Assembly (NCBI RefSeq): GCF_039822205.1
Contig: NZ_JBAGBW010000014.1
Location: 1-57,962, forward strand
Direction of reading: 5' to 3'
DNA length: 57,962 nt
DNA from: Thermodesulfobium sp. 4217-1
GTDB lineage: Bacteria; Thermodesulfobiota; Thermodesulfobiia; Thermodesulfobiales; Thermodesulfobiaceae
Shown: positions 1 through 8,920 of the stretch, piece after piece
How the letters are laid out: every line of letters starts with the position of its first letter
Numbering within the stretch: the stretch's first letter is position 1
Translations under genes and position numbers: made by a program
The notes under the pieces: generated by a model
Told to the model about the DNA's origin: nothing
The model's database searches: none
What the model saw: the letters and a program-made list of their open reading frames with translations, nothing else

Positions 1-5
1 GTATA

Positions 6-33
6 TTGACACTAATCTTATTTTAATTATAAT
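6..33 (+). promoter_or_regulatory. Sigma-70-type promoter of the SLH porin gene
   Basis: A perfect TTGACA (6-11) and a perfect TATAAT (28-33) are separated by 16 bases. Transcription should start near 40, giving a leader of about 140 bases before the porin start at 180. This is the strongest promoter match seen in the window and suits an abundant envelope protein. Confidence 0.8.
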
Positions 34-124
34 TTAATGTAATTCAAATTTTTATTTTAAAAATAAAAAGGGGCAGTGGGGGGATTTTCTTTTTGTAAGT
101 ACCTTATCTACAAAAGGAGGTGGG

Positions 125-139
125 ATGTTTTTATTTTAG
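125..139 (+). other. Four-codon mini-ORF in the porin leader
   Basis: An ATG at 125 follows a near-perfect Shine-Dalgarno sequence (AAAGGAGG, 113-120) and is followed by three codons and TAG (MFLF). It lies in the untranslated leader of the porin mRNA, about 40 bases before the porin start. It could be a leader peptide or a ribosome standby site. The sequence shows the SD and the frame; any function is inferred. Confidence 0.35.
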
Positions 140-179
140 GAAGATAGTTTTTTAATTTTTTACGTAAGGAGGAGATGAG

Positions 180-1814
180 TTGAGAAAATTTTCATTGTTT
201 TTTGCTCTATTATTCTTTTTTTTGTTAACTTCATCTGCATTTGCAGGACCATTCTCGGATGTACCGGCTAATTCTTGGGCATACAAGGCAGTGCAAGACT
301 TAGCGGCAAAAGGACTGGTTATAGGCTATGGAGATGGCACTTTTAGAGGTGACAGACTTGCCACTCGTTATGAGATGGCAATGGTAGTTGCAAGAATGCT
401 CGATATGTATGAAAAAGGCCAGAATGCTCAAGATCAAAAGATCCAGTTAAACGCTAACGACATCGCAACACTTATGAAGTTAGCTGATGAATTTAAGTCA
501 GAACTAGCTTCTCTTAACGTTAGAGTTGCAGCACTTGAGAAAAAAGCAGCTCTGGACACGGTGAACTTTACGGGGGATGCAAGGTTTAGGCTTGCCTATC
601 GAAAGCAAACTTTCTATGCACTTGATGAGCCATACAAGGTTGCTTCTTTAGGGTATACGACTCAAAATCTACCTGGCACTACAATTAACGGATCTTATGT
701 AATGCCTGTTGTAAACGGTCTATATCCAAGTGGCGCACAAACTACAAAGCCCTTAGATAAGACAGATACATTTATGCGCTACTATATAAGATTAAACGTT
801 AATGCGCCAGTTGCAGACAACATATCTTATACTGGCAGGCTTTCAATGGAAAAGAACGCAGGCAAAAACGGGACAGGTGATCTATCAAGCCCCTTTGGAA
901 ATCCAAATACTGGAGCTATTACTTCTGGATACAATGATAATGACAATAGGCTATTCGTAGAAAGGTCATTTATAACCTGGAATCTAAATCCATATCCAGT
1001 AACCTTTTTGCTTGGACGACTGCCTACTATGGTTGACGGCCAATACTTCAATAAATTCTTTCTTGATTCAGAGACTGAAGGGGCAATCGTAAGGTTTGAC
1101 CTAAATAACTTCTTACCACAGTCGAATCTTTCACTTGCCTGGGTGAAGTTTTTTGATGATGGCTTGATTACTGCAAGCAATGAAACATACGGTTTAAAGG
1201 ACAGAGATGCTTATATTGCGAGCTTTAAGTCAAAGATTTTTAATGCCTTTGGCTTAGAGGCTGATTATGGCACAATGCCTAATTTTACCTATTTTTCTAA
1301 TTATAATATTTCAACTCCTACTACAGCTGCTTCCAATCCTCAATATGGAAAGTATAACTGGTGGACAATTCAATCTGATTTCAACTTTTATGGAGTTAAT
1401 TTCTGGGCTGGTTATGAGGGCACATGCGTAGATATGCCTGCTGGAATTACTGGCTCTTCAAAAAATTATACTTATTCTGGAATGAATTCTGTAAATGGCG
1501 GTGCTTGGAGAATCGGAGCGCTATATAAGCTTCCTGTAGGTTATCTATGGGGAGATTTTTATTTCGGAAACAACAAATGGTATAACCCTGTAGCATTTTT
1601 CTACTCTAGCTCTGATACCTCATGGAAGGATTTCTATCAGGTATGGTATATATTGCCTATAGCAAAGAACACTACTTTGAAGTTTAACTATGAATATTGG
1701 AAGGGCAAGAAGCCTTATGCTACAGATGTAGCAAACCAAGTATATTATACTTTTAACCCAATGCAGCTCGATACCGATCAAAGATATTACATTCAGATGG
1801 ATGTAAGCTTCTAA
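180..1814 (+). CDS. SLH-domain outer-membrane porin
   Basis: Predicted 544-residue secreted protein. A signal peptide covers about residues 1-22 (hydrophobic stretch ending SAFA). A single S-layer homology domain follows at about 23-75 (FSDVPANSWAY, then GYGDGTFRG and TRYEMA). Residues 80-120 look like a coiled-coil spacer. The remainder is rich in aromatic and alternating residues typical of a beta-barrel, and the protein ends in Phe, the usual outer-membrane assembly signal. In diderm relatives of Firmicutes such proteins are trimeric porins that tether the outer membrane to the cell wall through the SLH domain. The TTG start at 180 is chosen because AAGGAGGAG (166-174) lies just upstream and the signal peptide begins there. 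The gene is monocistronic. Confidence 0.88.
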   Translation: MRKFSLFFALLFFFLLTSSAFAGPFSDVPANSWAYKAVQDLAAKGLVIGYGDGTFRGDRLATRYEMAMVVARMLDMYEKGQNAQDQKIQLNANDIATLMKLADEFKSELASLNVRVAALEKKAALDTVNFTGDARFRLAYRKQTFYALDEPYKVASLGYTTQNLPGTTINGSYVMPVVNGLYPSGAQTTKPLDKTDTFMRYYIRLNVNAPVADNISYTGRLSMEKNAGKNGTGDLSSPFGNPNTGAITSGYNDNDNRLFVERSFITWNLNPYPVTFLLGRLPTMVDGQYFNKFFLDSETEGAIVRFDLNNFLPQSNLSLAWVKFFDDGLITASNETYGLKDRDAYIASFKSKIFNAFGLEADYGTMPNFTYFSNYNISTPTTAASNPQYGKYNWWTIQSDFNFYGVNFWAGYEGTCVDMPAGITGSSKNYTYSGMNSVNGGAWRIGALYKLPVGYLWGDFYFGNNKWYNPVAFFYSSSDTSWKDFYQVWYILPIAKNTTLKFNYEYWKGKKPYATDVANQVYYTFNPMQLDTDQRYYIQMDVSF

Positions 1815-1818
1815 AAAA

Positions 1819-1846
1819 ATATGGGCGCAAGAAATTGCGCCCATAT
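1819..1846. terminator. Bidirectional hairpin terminator
   Basis: A perfect 12-bp stem (1819-1830 with 1835-1846) closes a GAAA tetraloop. On the minus strand it is followed by a run of seven U, so it is a classical intrinsic terminator for the gene ending at 1864. It also lies right after the porin stop codon and can end that transcript. Confidence 0.85.
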
Positions 1847-1863
1847 AAATACATTTTAAACTT

Positions 1864-2973
1864 TTATTTTACTTTGTCTCCCAGAATGCCTCCCCATTCT
1901 ACAACTGTAAAACCATTCCTTGTTGGCTTCACTAAAACAGGCGTTGGTATTTTGATGGGATTGTCAAGAGGACTGAAGTATAAGATTACTCTTATTACAG
2001 TATCTGGAGTAGGAGTGACCTCTAATTTAAGATTGTTCTCAATAAATTCTTTTGACAACGGACTTATCAGATAATAGTTAGCTCTTTTTAAGTTCTTCAG
2101 CCAATATTCTTTAAATTGAGCAGTCTCTTTCTTGTTCAAACCTAAGACTGGCAGAAATTTGTCGAAAAACAAGCTAAGATCGTTGTAGCCTACAATCCAA
2201 CCCTCAGTTGGCGTGAAGCTTTCGTTTAAATCCGCTTCGTAAAAAAGATAGTCATATTGTTTATCTATCTTGCCATTCTTTGTAACGTTTACAGTCCATT
2301 TTCCATTGTAGTCGGGAATGGTCTTTGTAATCTTGCCGTTTGGGTCTATCGACACGGTAACCGTGCTATCAGCAGTAGGGTAGAGATATATTGCAGGCTT
2401 TTTGACAACCGTGTGATCGATAGGTCTCCAGCTATCAGATTTTATATTTTCTATCTTTTCAAGATCTGTAATTAGCTTGCCATCGCTGACGTATTTGTCG
2501 CTGAGACCATTTGTAAGAAAATCCTTTAGCTCGTCCTTAGTGTTAAATATGCATTCGAAACTGTCGCCTACTAGTGACGAAAGGTCCTTGCTCCTTAGAT
2601 CTGGATATTGCTCCAATAGCGTTTTGAAAATGGAGTTTTCAGGATTTTCTTTAAAGCCTCTAAATAGGGTTAACGTGCCCTTTACATAATACTTTGCGTT
2701 TTCGGGAATCTGGTGATCTAAGAACCATGGCTTAATGGTTTCATTTTCGTTGTAGGTTTCAACGTTTAACTCGCTTTCTTCTATGGTTAAGCCATATTCT
2801 GTTTCAGATTTTGTAAACTTTACGTAATCTGAACTGCCAAGAGAGCTTAGTACGCAATTGACGTCATTTTGCGGGCATGCAGTGCTGGCATGAGACACAC
2901 TCTCAAAGGATGTAAAAAAAGTAAAAAATAAGATAATACTAAAAATTGAAAAAAACCTAAATAGCTTCATCAA
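1864..2973 (-). CDS. Secreted protein of unknown function (KPAIYLYP...WGG type)
   Basis: 369-residue protein with an N-terminal signal peptide (hydrophobic residues about 8-25). The C-terminal part, from about residue 190, contains KPAIYLYP and ends with NGFTVVEWGG. I recognise this pattern as a widespread uncharacterised extracellular domain in Firmicutes-like bacteria, but I know of no assigned activity. The N-terminal half has few recognisable motifs (one CPQNDVNC pair of cysteines near the mature N-terminus). A strong Shine-Dalgarno (AAAGGAGG) precedes the ATG. It starts 10 bases after the serpin stop, so the two are very probably co-transcribed and exported together. Confidence 0.7.
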   Translation of the reverse strand: MMKLFRFFSIFSIILFFTFFTSFESVSHASTACPQNDVNCVLSSLGSSDYVKFTKSETEYGLTIEESELNVETYNENETIKPWFLDHQIPENAKYYVKGTLTLFRGFKENPENSIFKTLLEQYPDLRSKDLSSLVGDSFECIFNTKDELKDFLTNGLSDKYVSDGKLITDLEKIENIKSDSWRPIDHTVVKKPAIYLYPTADSTVTVSIDPNGKITKTIPDYNGKWTVNVTKNGKIDKQYDYLFYEADLNESFTPTEGWIVGYNDLSLFFDKFLPVLGLNKKETAQFKEYWLKNLKRANYYLISPLSKEFIENNLKLEVTPTPDTVIRVILYFSPLDNPIKIPTPVLVKPTRNGFTVVEWGGILGDKVK

Positions 2974-2983
2974 AAAACCTCCT

Positions 2984-4162
2984 TTATTGTGGATTTAAAA
3001 TTTTTCCTAAGAATAAAACTGTTTTTGTTTTGTTATCCATTATTGCGAAGATAAAAGGATGATCGACTATGAAATTTTTTACTGGAACAGGGTTGAAAGC
3101 TGTCGTAGTAAAGCTTATGGATGTAGCTGCAGCGGCCTCTGTACCAGTTTCGTTTACATCTATATATGCTTGATGGATAACGTCGGAAATGTAGAGACTC
3201 TGAGATTTACTTATGCCAGAGAAATCAGCATCTGTAGTAAAAGCTGACCTCATTCCTAAATCGCTTAATTGTTTGGCTAAGTCTGATGTGTAACTAAATT
3301 TAAATTTTGGAATCTTTATGTTTAATTCCTCAGGTTTCATATTCCTCAATATCGACCTAAATTCTTCGTCGCTTAAATTTTTTATGAAATTGTCTATGTT
3401 TCCTTCTGGCAAAATTATTACTAAGGAAAGGCTATCTCCTTTATAGTTTAACTGCAACAACTTTTCTGATTGATTTTCGTAATAAAAAAATGCTCCATCT
3501 TGCTGCATAAAAGTCGTCTTAACTGGCTTATCTGGAGTAACATAAAAGTTTAGGTCTGAATCTTCTTTGGGATCAAACGATCTTTCCCAATTGCCCTTAA
3601 AGTAAATTGCGTTGGTTATAATAATACGAGTATTGATGCTTATACTGCTCGGACTTATCAAATTTTTTATAAGGTTGTTCGTGTTTTGTTCTATCCATGA
3701 GTTTATGGTGTCTGAGCTATCTTTTGGATTGTTTTGAAAATCTAAGTTTTCAACGTGGGTGTCAAATAAGTTAGTGGCATTGTTCAAAAAATCTTCTTCT
3801 GGTTGAAAACCATTGTCAAGCCATAGGGCATTTGCAATGTTAAACTTATTTGAGCCAATTGAGGCGCTATCTATTATATCTTTGTAAGACTGATGAAACT
3901 GCTCAAGAGGTAAATTGTTATTTAGAACTTTGTCAAACTCATCTTTTGTGGTGCCACCTGCCCATAAAGATGTTATAGAAAGAGCTGTATATATGCTAAA
4001 AGGCGAGAAGACTATATTTTTATCAGAATTTAATTCTCTAAACATATTAAAAGCAAAGGTGTTGTTGTTTTCAGAAAGACTAGAGAGCTCGTCTACAGCA
4101 TAAGCGCTTGATTGAACTGACACAAGAAACAAAAAAGCTAACAAAAAACTCAAAAACTTCAA
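2984..4162 (-). CDS. Secreted serpin (serine protease inhibitor)
   Basis: 392 residues: signal peptide (1-22, ending SSAYA) followed by a full-length serpin fold. Family landmarks are NIVFSPFSI near residue 50, the TNAIYFKGNWE segment near 190, and the reactive-centre hinge ETGTEAAAATS near 340, followed by DHPFIFAI. The Ala-rich hinge is the signature of inhibitory serpins. Counting from the hinge Gly as P15 gives Thr at P1 and Ala at P1', which would suggest an elastase- or subtilisin-like target; that assignment could be off by one or two residues. Start is TTG with AAGGGGTGG upstream. It is the first gene of a two-gene unit with the secreted protein downstream. Bacterial serpins are uncommon but known in thermophiles. 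Confidence 0.92.
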   Translation of the reverse strand: MKFLSFLLAFLFLVSVQSSAYAVDELSSLSENNNTFAFNMFRELNSDKNIVFSPFSIYTALSITSLWAGGTTKDEFDKVLNNNLPLEQFHQSYKDIIDSASIGSNKFNIANALWLDNGFQPEEDFLNNATNLFDTHVENLDFQNNPKDSSDTINSWIEQNTNNLIKNLISPSSISINTRIIITNAIYFKGNWERSFDPKEDSDLNFYVTPDKPVKTTFMQQDGAFFYYENQSEKLLQLNYKGDSLSLVIILPEGNIDNFIKNLSDEEFRSILRNMKPEELNIKIPKFKFSYTSDLAKQLSDLGMRSAFTTDADFSGISKSQSLYISDVIHQAYIDVNETGTEAAAATSISFTTTAFNPVPVKNFIVDHPFIFAIMDNKTKTVLFLGKILNPQ

Positions 4163-4285
4163 AGTATACCACCCCTTTTGATTTATTTTAACTTAGTATA
4201 TCACAATTACAAAAGATTAAATTTTAGGGTTTAAAGGCGTGCTAAATTGATTGAATTTTGCTATACATAAAATTTTATATTTTCA

Positions 4286-4948
4286 CTAAATTACAGAATA
4301 AAAATTATCCATCAAATCAAAATACATTCCAACTTTTAGCACGTTGCCCTTGTTTATCAATATTTTTACCACTTCCATAGCTTGAATTGAAGCAGCTACT
4401 GCGACAGTAGGCGAAATTATGCCCCTATATTCTTCTGTGCCTCTATTTTTTTTGAAATCAATTATTTCGTCTTCTGGGAAGAAAACCCTTATCTCTCCAG
4501 AAGTCATTGAGACTGCTGCATGGACTACGGGTATGCCAAGGCTTTTGGCAATTCTGAACAACAGCGACCTGGAATTGTTGTTATCGAGTGCATCTACTAC
4601 CACACTTGATCCTCTTAATATTTCACCTGCGCTCTCTTCGTTGAATCCAGCCTCAAATGAATCTATTATTACTTCTTTGTTGATGCTTTTTGCTCTGATT
4701 TTAGCTATCTCTACCTTTGGTTTGCCAAGAGAATTGACATCTGAGAGTATTTGTCTATTTAGGTTTGATTCATCAAAGACGTCCTTGTCTACAATTTTTA
4801 TATGGCCTACTCCTAATCTGACAAGGTGCTCAAGTACAAAGCCCCCAAGGCCACCCATTCCTACAATAGACACGGTAGAGTTAAAGAGCTTTATCTGGTT
4901 TTCTTTTCCCAGAGACATTACATTTCTCTCAAATTGTTTTGCTATCAC
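4286..4948 (-). CDS. ThiF/MoeB/HesA-family protein, cysteine-free
   Basis: 220 residues with a Rossmann nucleotide site (VGMGGLGG, about 29-36), the SNLNRQI motif (about 62-68) and VVDALDN (about 117-123), all typical of E1-like adenylyltransferases that activate a ubiquitin-like sulfur carrier. The protein has no cysteine at all, so it lacks both the usual catalytic cysteine and the two CxxC zinc pairs of MoeB and ThiF. It may adenylate without forming a thioester, or act on a different substrate. No ThiS- or MoaD-like partner is next to it. GTG start with AAGGAG upstream. It is followed by a 123-base gap before the serpin. Confidence 0.75.
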   Translation of the reverse strand: MIAKQFERNVMSLGKENQIKLFNSTVSIVGMGGLGGFVLEHLVRLGVGHIKIVDKDVFDESNLNRQILSDVNSLGKPKVEIAKIRAKSINKEVIIDSFEAGFNEESAGEILRGSSVVVDALDNNNSRSLLFRIAKSLGIPVVHAAVSMTSGEIRVFFPEDEIIDFKKNRGTEEYRGIISPTVAVAASIQAMEVVKILINKGNVLKVGMYFDLMDNFYSVI

Positions 4949-5031
4949 TTTATTCTCCTTAAAATTTAAATATTTATATCATATATGTTATATTTAAAAT
5001 TACTTTAAATCAATTTTATTGGGGTGATAAT

Positions 5032-6636
5032 TTGAAATTTGACAGAGTATTTTATTCTTTATTAATACCATATATTCTTTTGTTTATTTTTGGGAATCTT
5101 TTTAAGATCGAATTTTTTTTATCGATTATGCCAATCTTTCTTGGCGCCCTTGTGGGATACGTTACGAACGTTGTGGCTGTGTGGATGATATTTAACCCAA
5201 AGAAGAAAAAATTTGGCTATCAGGGTATAATCCCAAAGTCGAAATTTGAAATAAGCGAAAGGCTGTCGAATATTGTAGAAAAAGAGCTTATTAATCACGA
5301 TTCTATATTAATTATGCTTGAAAGCAAGTCTGACAGGATAAAGAGATCGCTAGTAGATTTTCTATACTCTTTGTTGAACAATGATTTTGGATCTGCGAAG
5401 GACTGTTTTAAAGATAAATCTTCAGAGTTCAGATCTATGTTTGTAAGATTGTATGAGGAAAATTTGAATTTGATAGTGCGTCTTGTAGACTCTATTCTCT
5501 TAAAGGTGCTATCCAATCCTCTGGGCAAACTTATTGATTTGGAAAAATTAAGAGTTGAAATAATAAATTCTCGAGAGACTATAAAGGATAAGTTTGATAA
5601 CTTCTTGGCTGAAAAGACGATAGTTGATGTATTTGGGGAAGACAATCTTGACGTAGTTTTCGATAAAATTAAAAAATATCTGCAGTATGATTTTAAGGAA
5701 GTTCTGTATTCAAACCTATCAGATAAGAGCGTTAACCAGATAGTGCCCAATTCGAAGCTAATAGTAAATTTTGTGCTTAACTGGCTGGCTACAAAGCTAA
5801 GCGATGATGAGTTTGTAGATAAAATAGCTTCTTTTATTGAGGAAGAGATTAAGTCTTCTAAAAAGGGCATTGTCGAGGAGGCTTTACTTTTTTATACAAA
5901 CATTTTTGCACCAAATTATATTTCTGAAAAGATTAAAAAATTTATTACGGGTTTAAGAGAAGAGATAATTTCAAACGAAAAGTTTGTTGAGAGCATAGAA
6001 TATAGCATAAATGAACTAATGAGCAAAAAATTAAGTGAAATTGTAACCGCTGAGAGTTTTTTTAACTCTTATGATAAGGTATTTACTTTTTTTGAGCCAA
6101 ATATTGATGATTCAAGGGTCAGGGTGTATGACAAGAAAATATTGGATTATTTTGGTTACGATGCATTTGAAAAAGTTTTGCTTACTCTGTTCGGCTGTAT
6201 CGATGAGAACAAAGAAAAAATATATTTTAAAGAGTTATATCTTCTGAAGAGAGAGAGCTTTAAGTCATGGCTTTATACATTCCTGGGTTCTGACAAGGTT
6301 AAAAGAAAAGTTAGCGTAATTGTTGAGTACCTGCTTTCAAGGAAAATAGGAAATATCGTCAAATTTTTTGAGAATATGAACCTGGATATAGACCTGATCT
6401 TAAGTGAAATTGTTGATGGATTGTATGCATATATAAAAGACTGGATATCTCTTTTGATAGGTCATGTGGACGTAAAATTGATAGTAAAAGAGAAAATAGA
6501 AAACTTTTCGGTGGAAGAGATGGAAAACCTTGTTTTTGGCATAATGGACAAGGAGTTTAGGATAATAGAGCTCTTGGGAGTGCCTATAGGAGCGCTATTG
6601 GGAATTGTCCAGGTGGTTGTGAGCCTTTTTAAATAA
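5032..6636 (+). CDS. DUF445 family membrane protein
   Basis: 534 residues. Two N-terminal membrane segments (about 8-25 and 30-55) contain GYVTNVVAVWMIFNP followed by GIIPK, the conserved head of the DUF445 family. A long charged helical region rich in Lys and Glu follows (about 70-500), and a C-terminal membrane segment (GVPIGALLGIVQVVVSLF) closes the protein. Members are inner-membrane proteins with a large helical domain; their role is not established. TTG start at 5032 with GGGGTGAT just upstream. It ends exactly where the convergent gene ends, with no bases between the stop codons. Confidence 0.8.
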   Translation: MKFDRVFYSLLIPYILLFIFGNLFKIEFFLSIMPIFLGALVGYVTNVVAVWMIFNPKKKKFGYQGIIPKSKFEISERLSNIVEKELINHDSILIMLESKSDRIKRSLVDFLYSLLNNDFGSAKDCFKDKSSEFRSMFVRLYEENLNLIVRLVDSILLKVLSNPLGKLIDLEKLRVEIINSRETIKDKFDNFLAEKTIVDVFGEDNLDVVFDKIKKYLQYDFKEVLYSNLSDKSVNQIVPNSKLIVNFVLNWLATKLSDDEFVDKIASFIEEEIKSSKKGIVEEALLFYTNIFAPNYISEKIKKFITGLREEIISNEKFVESIEYSINELMSKKLSEIVTAESFFNSYDKVFTFFEPNIDDSRVRVYDKKILDYFGYDAFEKVLLTLFGCIDENKEKIYFKELYLLKRESFKSWLYTFLGSDKVKRKVSVIVEYLLSRKIGNIVKFFENMNLDIDLILSEIVDGLYAYIKDWISLLIGHVDVKLIVKEKIENFSVEEMENLVFGIMDKEFRIIELLGVPIGALLGIVQVVVSLFK

Positions 6637-7224
6637 CTATTCGTATCTTTCTTCGAGCCATGGATCGCCTCTCATATGATACCCTCTATCTTCCCAAAAT
6701 CCCGGCATATCTTGTTCGACTAATTCTATCGATTCTATGTATTTAGCACTTTTCCAGGCGTAGAGCTTCGGAATTACGATTCTCAATGGATAGCCATTTG
6801 ACTTTGGGATGGGCATAGAGTTCATCTTCCACGCAAGCAAAGAGTCTTCTTCAAAAAGATAACTTAAAGGAAGATTTGTGGTGTAGCCTTCGCGGCAGTG
6901 GACTATAACGTATTTTGCGCTCTCTTTTGGCTTGCACATCTTCATAAGCTCTTTTGTCTGCACTCCTTCCCATACTATATTTTTTACGCTCCAGGTGGTA
7001 ACGCAGTGAAAATCGGCAGTTAGCTCTACAGGTTCGAGCTTCTTTATCTCATTAAAGCTCATGATTAATTCGCTCTCTACAAGACCATATATCCTAAATC
7101 TAAAAGATGATAGATCTACTTCTGGAACCTTTTTTATGTCATATACAATCGGTTTTTCAACCCATCTCTGACCTGGAGGCAGCCTGTCAGGTCTATTTGT
7201 ATCTGAGCTAACTATTGATCTCAT
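6637..7224 (-). CDS. Sulfite oxidase-like molybdopterin protein
   Basis: 195 residues matching the short sulfite-oxidase/MsrP-type molybdenum-cofactor domain. The FHCVTTWSV motif near residue 92 carries the expected Mo-ligand cysteine. Later GYPLRIVIPKLYAWKSAKYI is the usual end of the fold. There is no Tat signal or membrane segment, so a cytoplasmic location is predicted, unlike periplasmic MsrP. The substrate cannot be read from sequence. ATG start with a strong AAAGGAGG. Transcribed divergently from fmdB. Confidence 0.8.
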   Translation of the reverse strand: MRSIVSSDTNRPDRLPPGQRWVEKPIVYDIKKVPEVDLSSFRFRIYGLVESELIMSFNEIKKLEPVELTADFHCVTTWSVKNIVWEGVQTKELMKMCKPKESAKYVIVHCREGYTTNLPLSYLFEEDSLLAWKMNSMPIPKSNGYPLRIVIPKLYAWKSAKYIESIELVEQDMPGFWEDRGYHMRGDPWLEERYE

Positions 7225-7383
7225 GTTTTGCCTCCTTTATAAAATATAATGTTAATTATTATCATTATATAGCAAATAATTTGCCAATACAAAAAATTGT
7301 GTATTTAATAAATAGTTCTTATATTAAATTTATAGCTATTTTATGCGAAAATGATTGATAATATATTAATATAAATTTTTGTA

Positions 7384-7412
7384 TTAACAAATAATAATTT
7401 TTGGTTTATAAT
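7384..7412 (+). promoter_or_regulatory. Promoter for the FmdB-like zinc-ribbon gene
   Basis: TTAACA (7384-7389), 17 bases, then a perfect TATAAT (7407-7412). It sits about 35 bases before the start at 7448 and could also drive the downstream tRNA-Pro gene. Confidence 0.6.
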
Positions 7413-7447
7413 AAATTGTATATATTTTAATTTAAGGAGGGATGAAA

Positions 7448-7720
7448 ATGCCAACTTATGTTTATAGATGTAATAGCTGTGGAAATAAATTTGAGTTGCG
7501 AAGATCTTTTAAGGATGAATCGGAGGTTTTGTGCCCTGAGTGTGGCAGTCCTTCCGAAAAGATTTTTGTGCCTGTGCCTATAGTTTTCAAGGGATCTGGA
7601 TTTTATGTGAATGACTCCACAAACTCTAAAAATAGCGCTGGCACCGTATCGTCAGGCGACAAGGGATCTCTTTCTATCGAAGGCGCAAAGTGTCCTGCGT
7701 CAAACAAAACTAAGAAGTAG
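7448..7720 (+). CDS. FmdB-family zinc-ribbon protein
   Basis: 90 residues. The N-terminal MPTYVYRCNSCG and the later CPECG form a four-cysteine zinc ribbon of the FmdB family, and the tail is Ser/Lys-rich and likely disordered. Members are small proteins often called putative regulators (FmdB: formamidase/acetamidase regulatory protein), with no proven general role. An earlier ATG in frame at 7442 sits only one base from the AAGGAGG (7434-7440). The ATG at 7448 has proper spacing and begins the conserved MPTY, so it is preferred. Confidence 0.85.
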   Translation: MPTYVYRCNSCGNKFELRRSFKDESEVLCPECGSPSEKIFVPVPIVFKGSGFYVNDSTNSKNSAGTVSSGDKGSLSIEGAKCPASNKTKK

Positions 7721-7726
7721 TTTTTT

Positions 7727-7801
<75 letters not shown>

Positions 7802-7947
7802 TAAGTATAAATTTATTTTTTTAATATAATTTGAGGGTTTTTCAAGGGAGATAATTGAGCTGATACTTAAAAGATTTTGTAACTTTTATGGGATTATTAA
7901 GTTTCATAGTCATTGCGAATTTCTTTTGCCTTTTTACATGGTGCGCA

Positions 7948-8868
7948 ATGTCTAATTTAAGGATAAAGCTTGACAAGAAATTTTTAGAAAATCCCTTTAT
8001 AGCCCCCTCAGGCGTATTTGGTTTGGGCTATGATGTGAGCTTTGATTATGAGATTAAAAAATTTGGCGCTTTTACAATGAAAACTGCTACCACAAAAAAA
8101 AGAGATGGGAATATCCCACCAAGGACAGTAGAAACGCCTGCTGGAATGCTAAATTCTATCGGGCTTCAGAACCCGGGCATAGACGAATATCTAAAACTCT
8201 TCCCTGCAATAAAAAAATTTTTTTCAAAATGTCCGCTAATATTTAGCATATCTGGTGAAACAGTTGACGATTTTGAATATTTAGCTAATAGAGTTGCAGA
8301 GATTGAAAGCGATCTTATAGCACTTGAATTAAACCTTTCCTGTCCAAATCTACGAAGTGGAGGGGTAACCTTCTCTTCAAGCGTTAGAGATTCTATTGAT
8401 GTTTGCAAAAAGGTTAGGAAGGCCTGGGGGAAAAGCCTAATAGCAAAGTTGTCCCCTCTTTCTGATTTCAAAGAAATGGGAATATCTCTGGAAGCTGAGG
8501 GTGTAAATATTTTTTGTGCAATAAATACATTGCCTGGAATGAGATTCGATATATACAAGAGGAAGCCATCACTTGGAAATTCTCACGGTGGGCTTTCAGG
8601 TCCTGCGCTATTGCCAGTATCTCTGAAATGCGTTTGGGATTTGCGCAAGGTTACAAAGTTGCCGATCATTGGAGTAGGCGGAGTGTATTCTGCGGAATCT
8701 GCTATAGAGATGTTTATGGCTGGAGCTAATTATGTAGGGATTGGCTCTGCTTATTATAACAATCCAGATTTATTGGACGAGGTTATCGGCGGCGTTAAGA
8801 AGTTCTTGATAGAAAACGATCTGAAGGGTATAGAGGAGCTTGCCTCTCTGGCTCACAAGGATGCTTAG
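7948..8868 (+). CDS. pyrD: Dihydroorotate dehydrogenase, class 1B catalytic subunit
   Basis: Oxidises dihydroorotate to orotate in pyrimidine synthesis; cytoplasmic FMN enzyme. Seen: NPFIAPSGVFGLGYD at the N-terminus, TVETPAGMLNSIGLQNPG, and ALELNLSCPN with the catalytic cysteine typical of class 1 (class 2 has Ser). The GGVYSAESAIEMFMAGA and GIGSA phosphate-binding segments are present. The frame is open back to 7888, which would add a 20-residue hydrophobic lead. The ATG at 7948 gives the family's normal N-terminus (MSNLRIKL), so I use it, though its ribosome site is weak. Class 1B enzymes usually work with PyrK, which is not adjacent. First gene of a run into dtd and rdgB. Confidence 0.9.
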   Translation: MSNLRIKLDKKFLENPFIAPSGVFGLGYDVSFDYEIKKFGAFTMKTATTKKRDGNIPPRTVETPAGMLNSIGLQNPGIDEYLKLFPAIKKFFSKCPLIFSISGETVDDFEYLANRVAEIESDLIALELNLSCPNLRSGGVTFSSSVRDSIDVCKKVRKAWGKSLIAKLSPLSDFKEMGISLEAEGVNIFCAINTLPGMRFDIYKRKPSLGNSHGGLSGPALLPVSLKCVWDLRKVTKLPIIGVGGVYSAESAIEMFMAGANYVGIGSAYYNNPDLLDEVIGGVKKFLIENDLKGIEELASLAHKDA

Positions 8869-8920
8869 CAGAAGGAATCCTTTAAAATATTTTCAAATAA
8901 TAAGGGGGAAGTGATAAGTT

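Noticed and set aside
7888-7947. N-terminal hydrophobic extension of PyrD
   Set aside because: The 20 extra residues do not belong to the family and class 1B DHODH is soluble. ATG 7948 gives the normal start.
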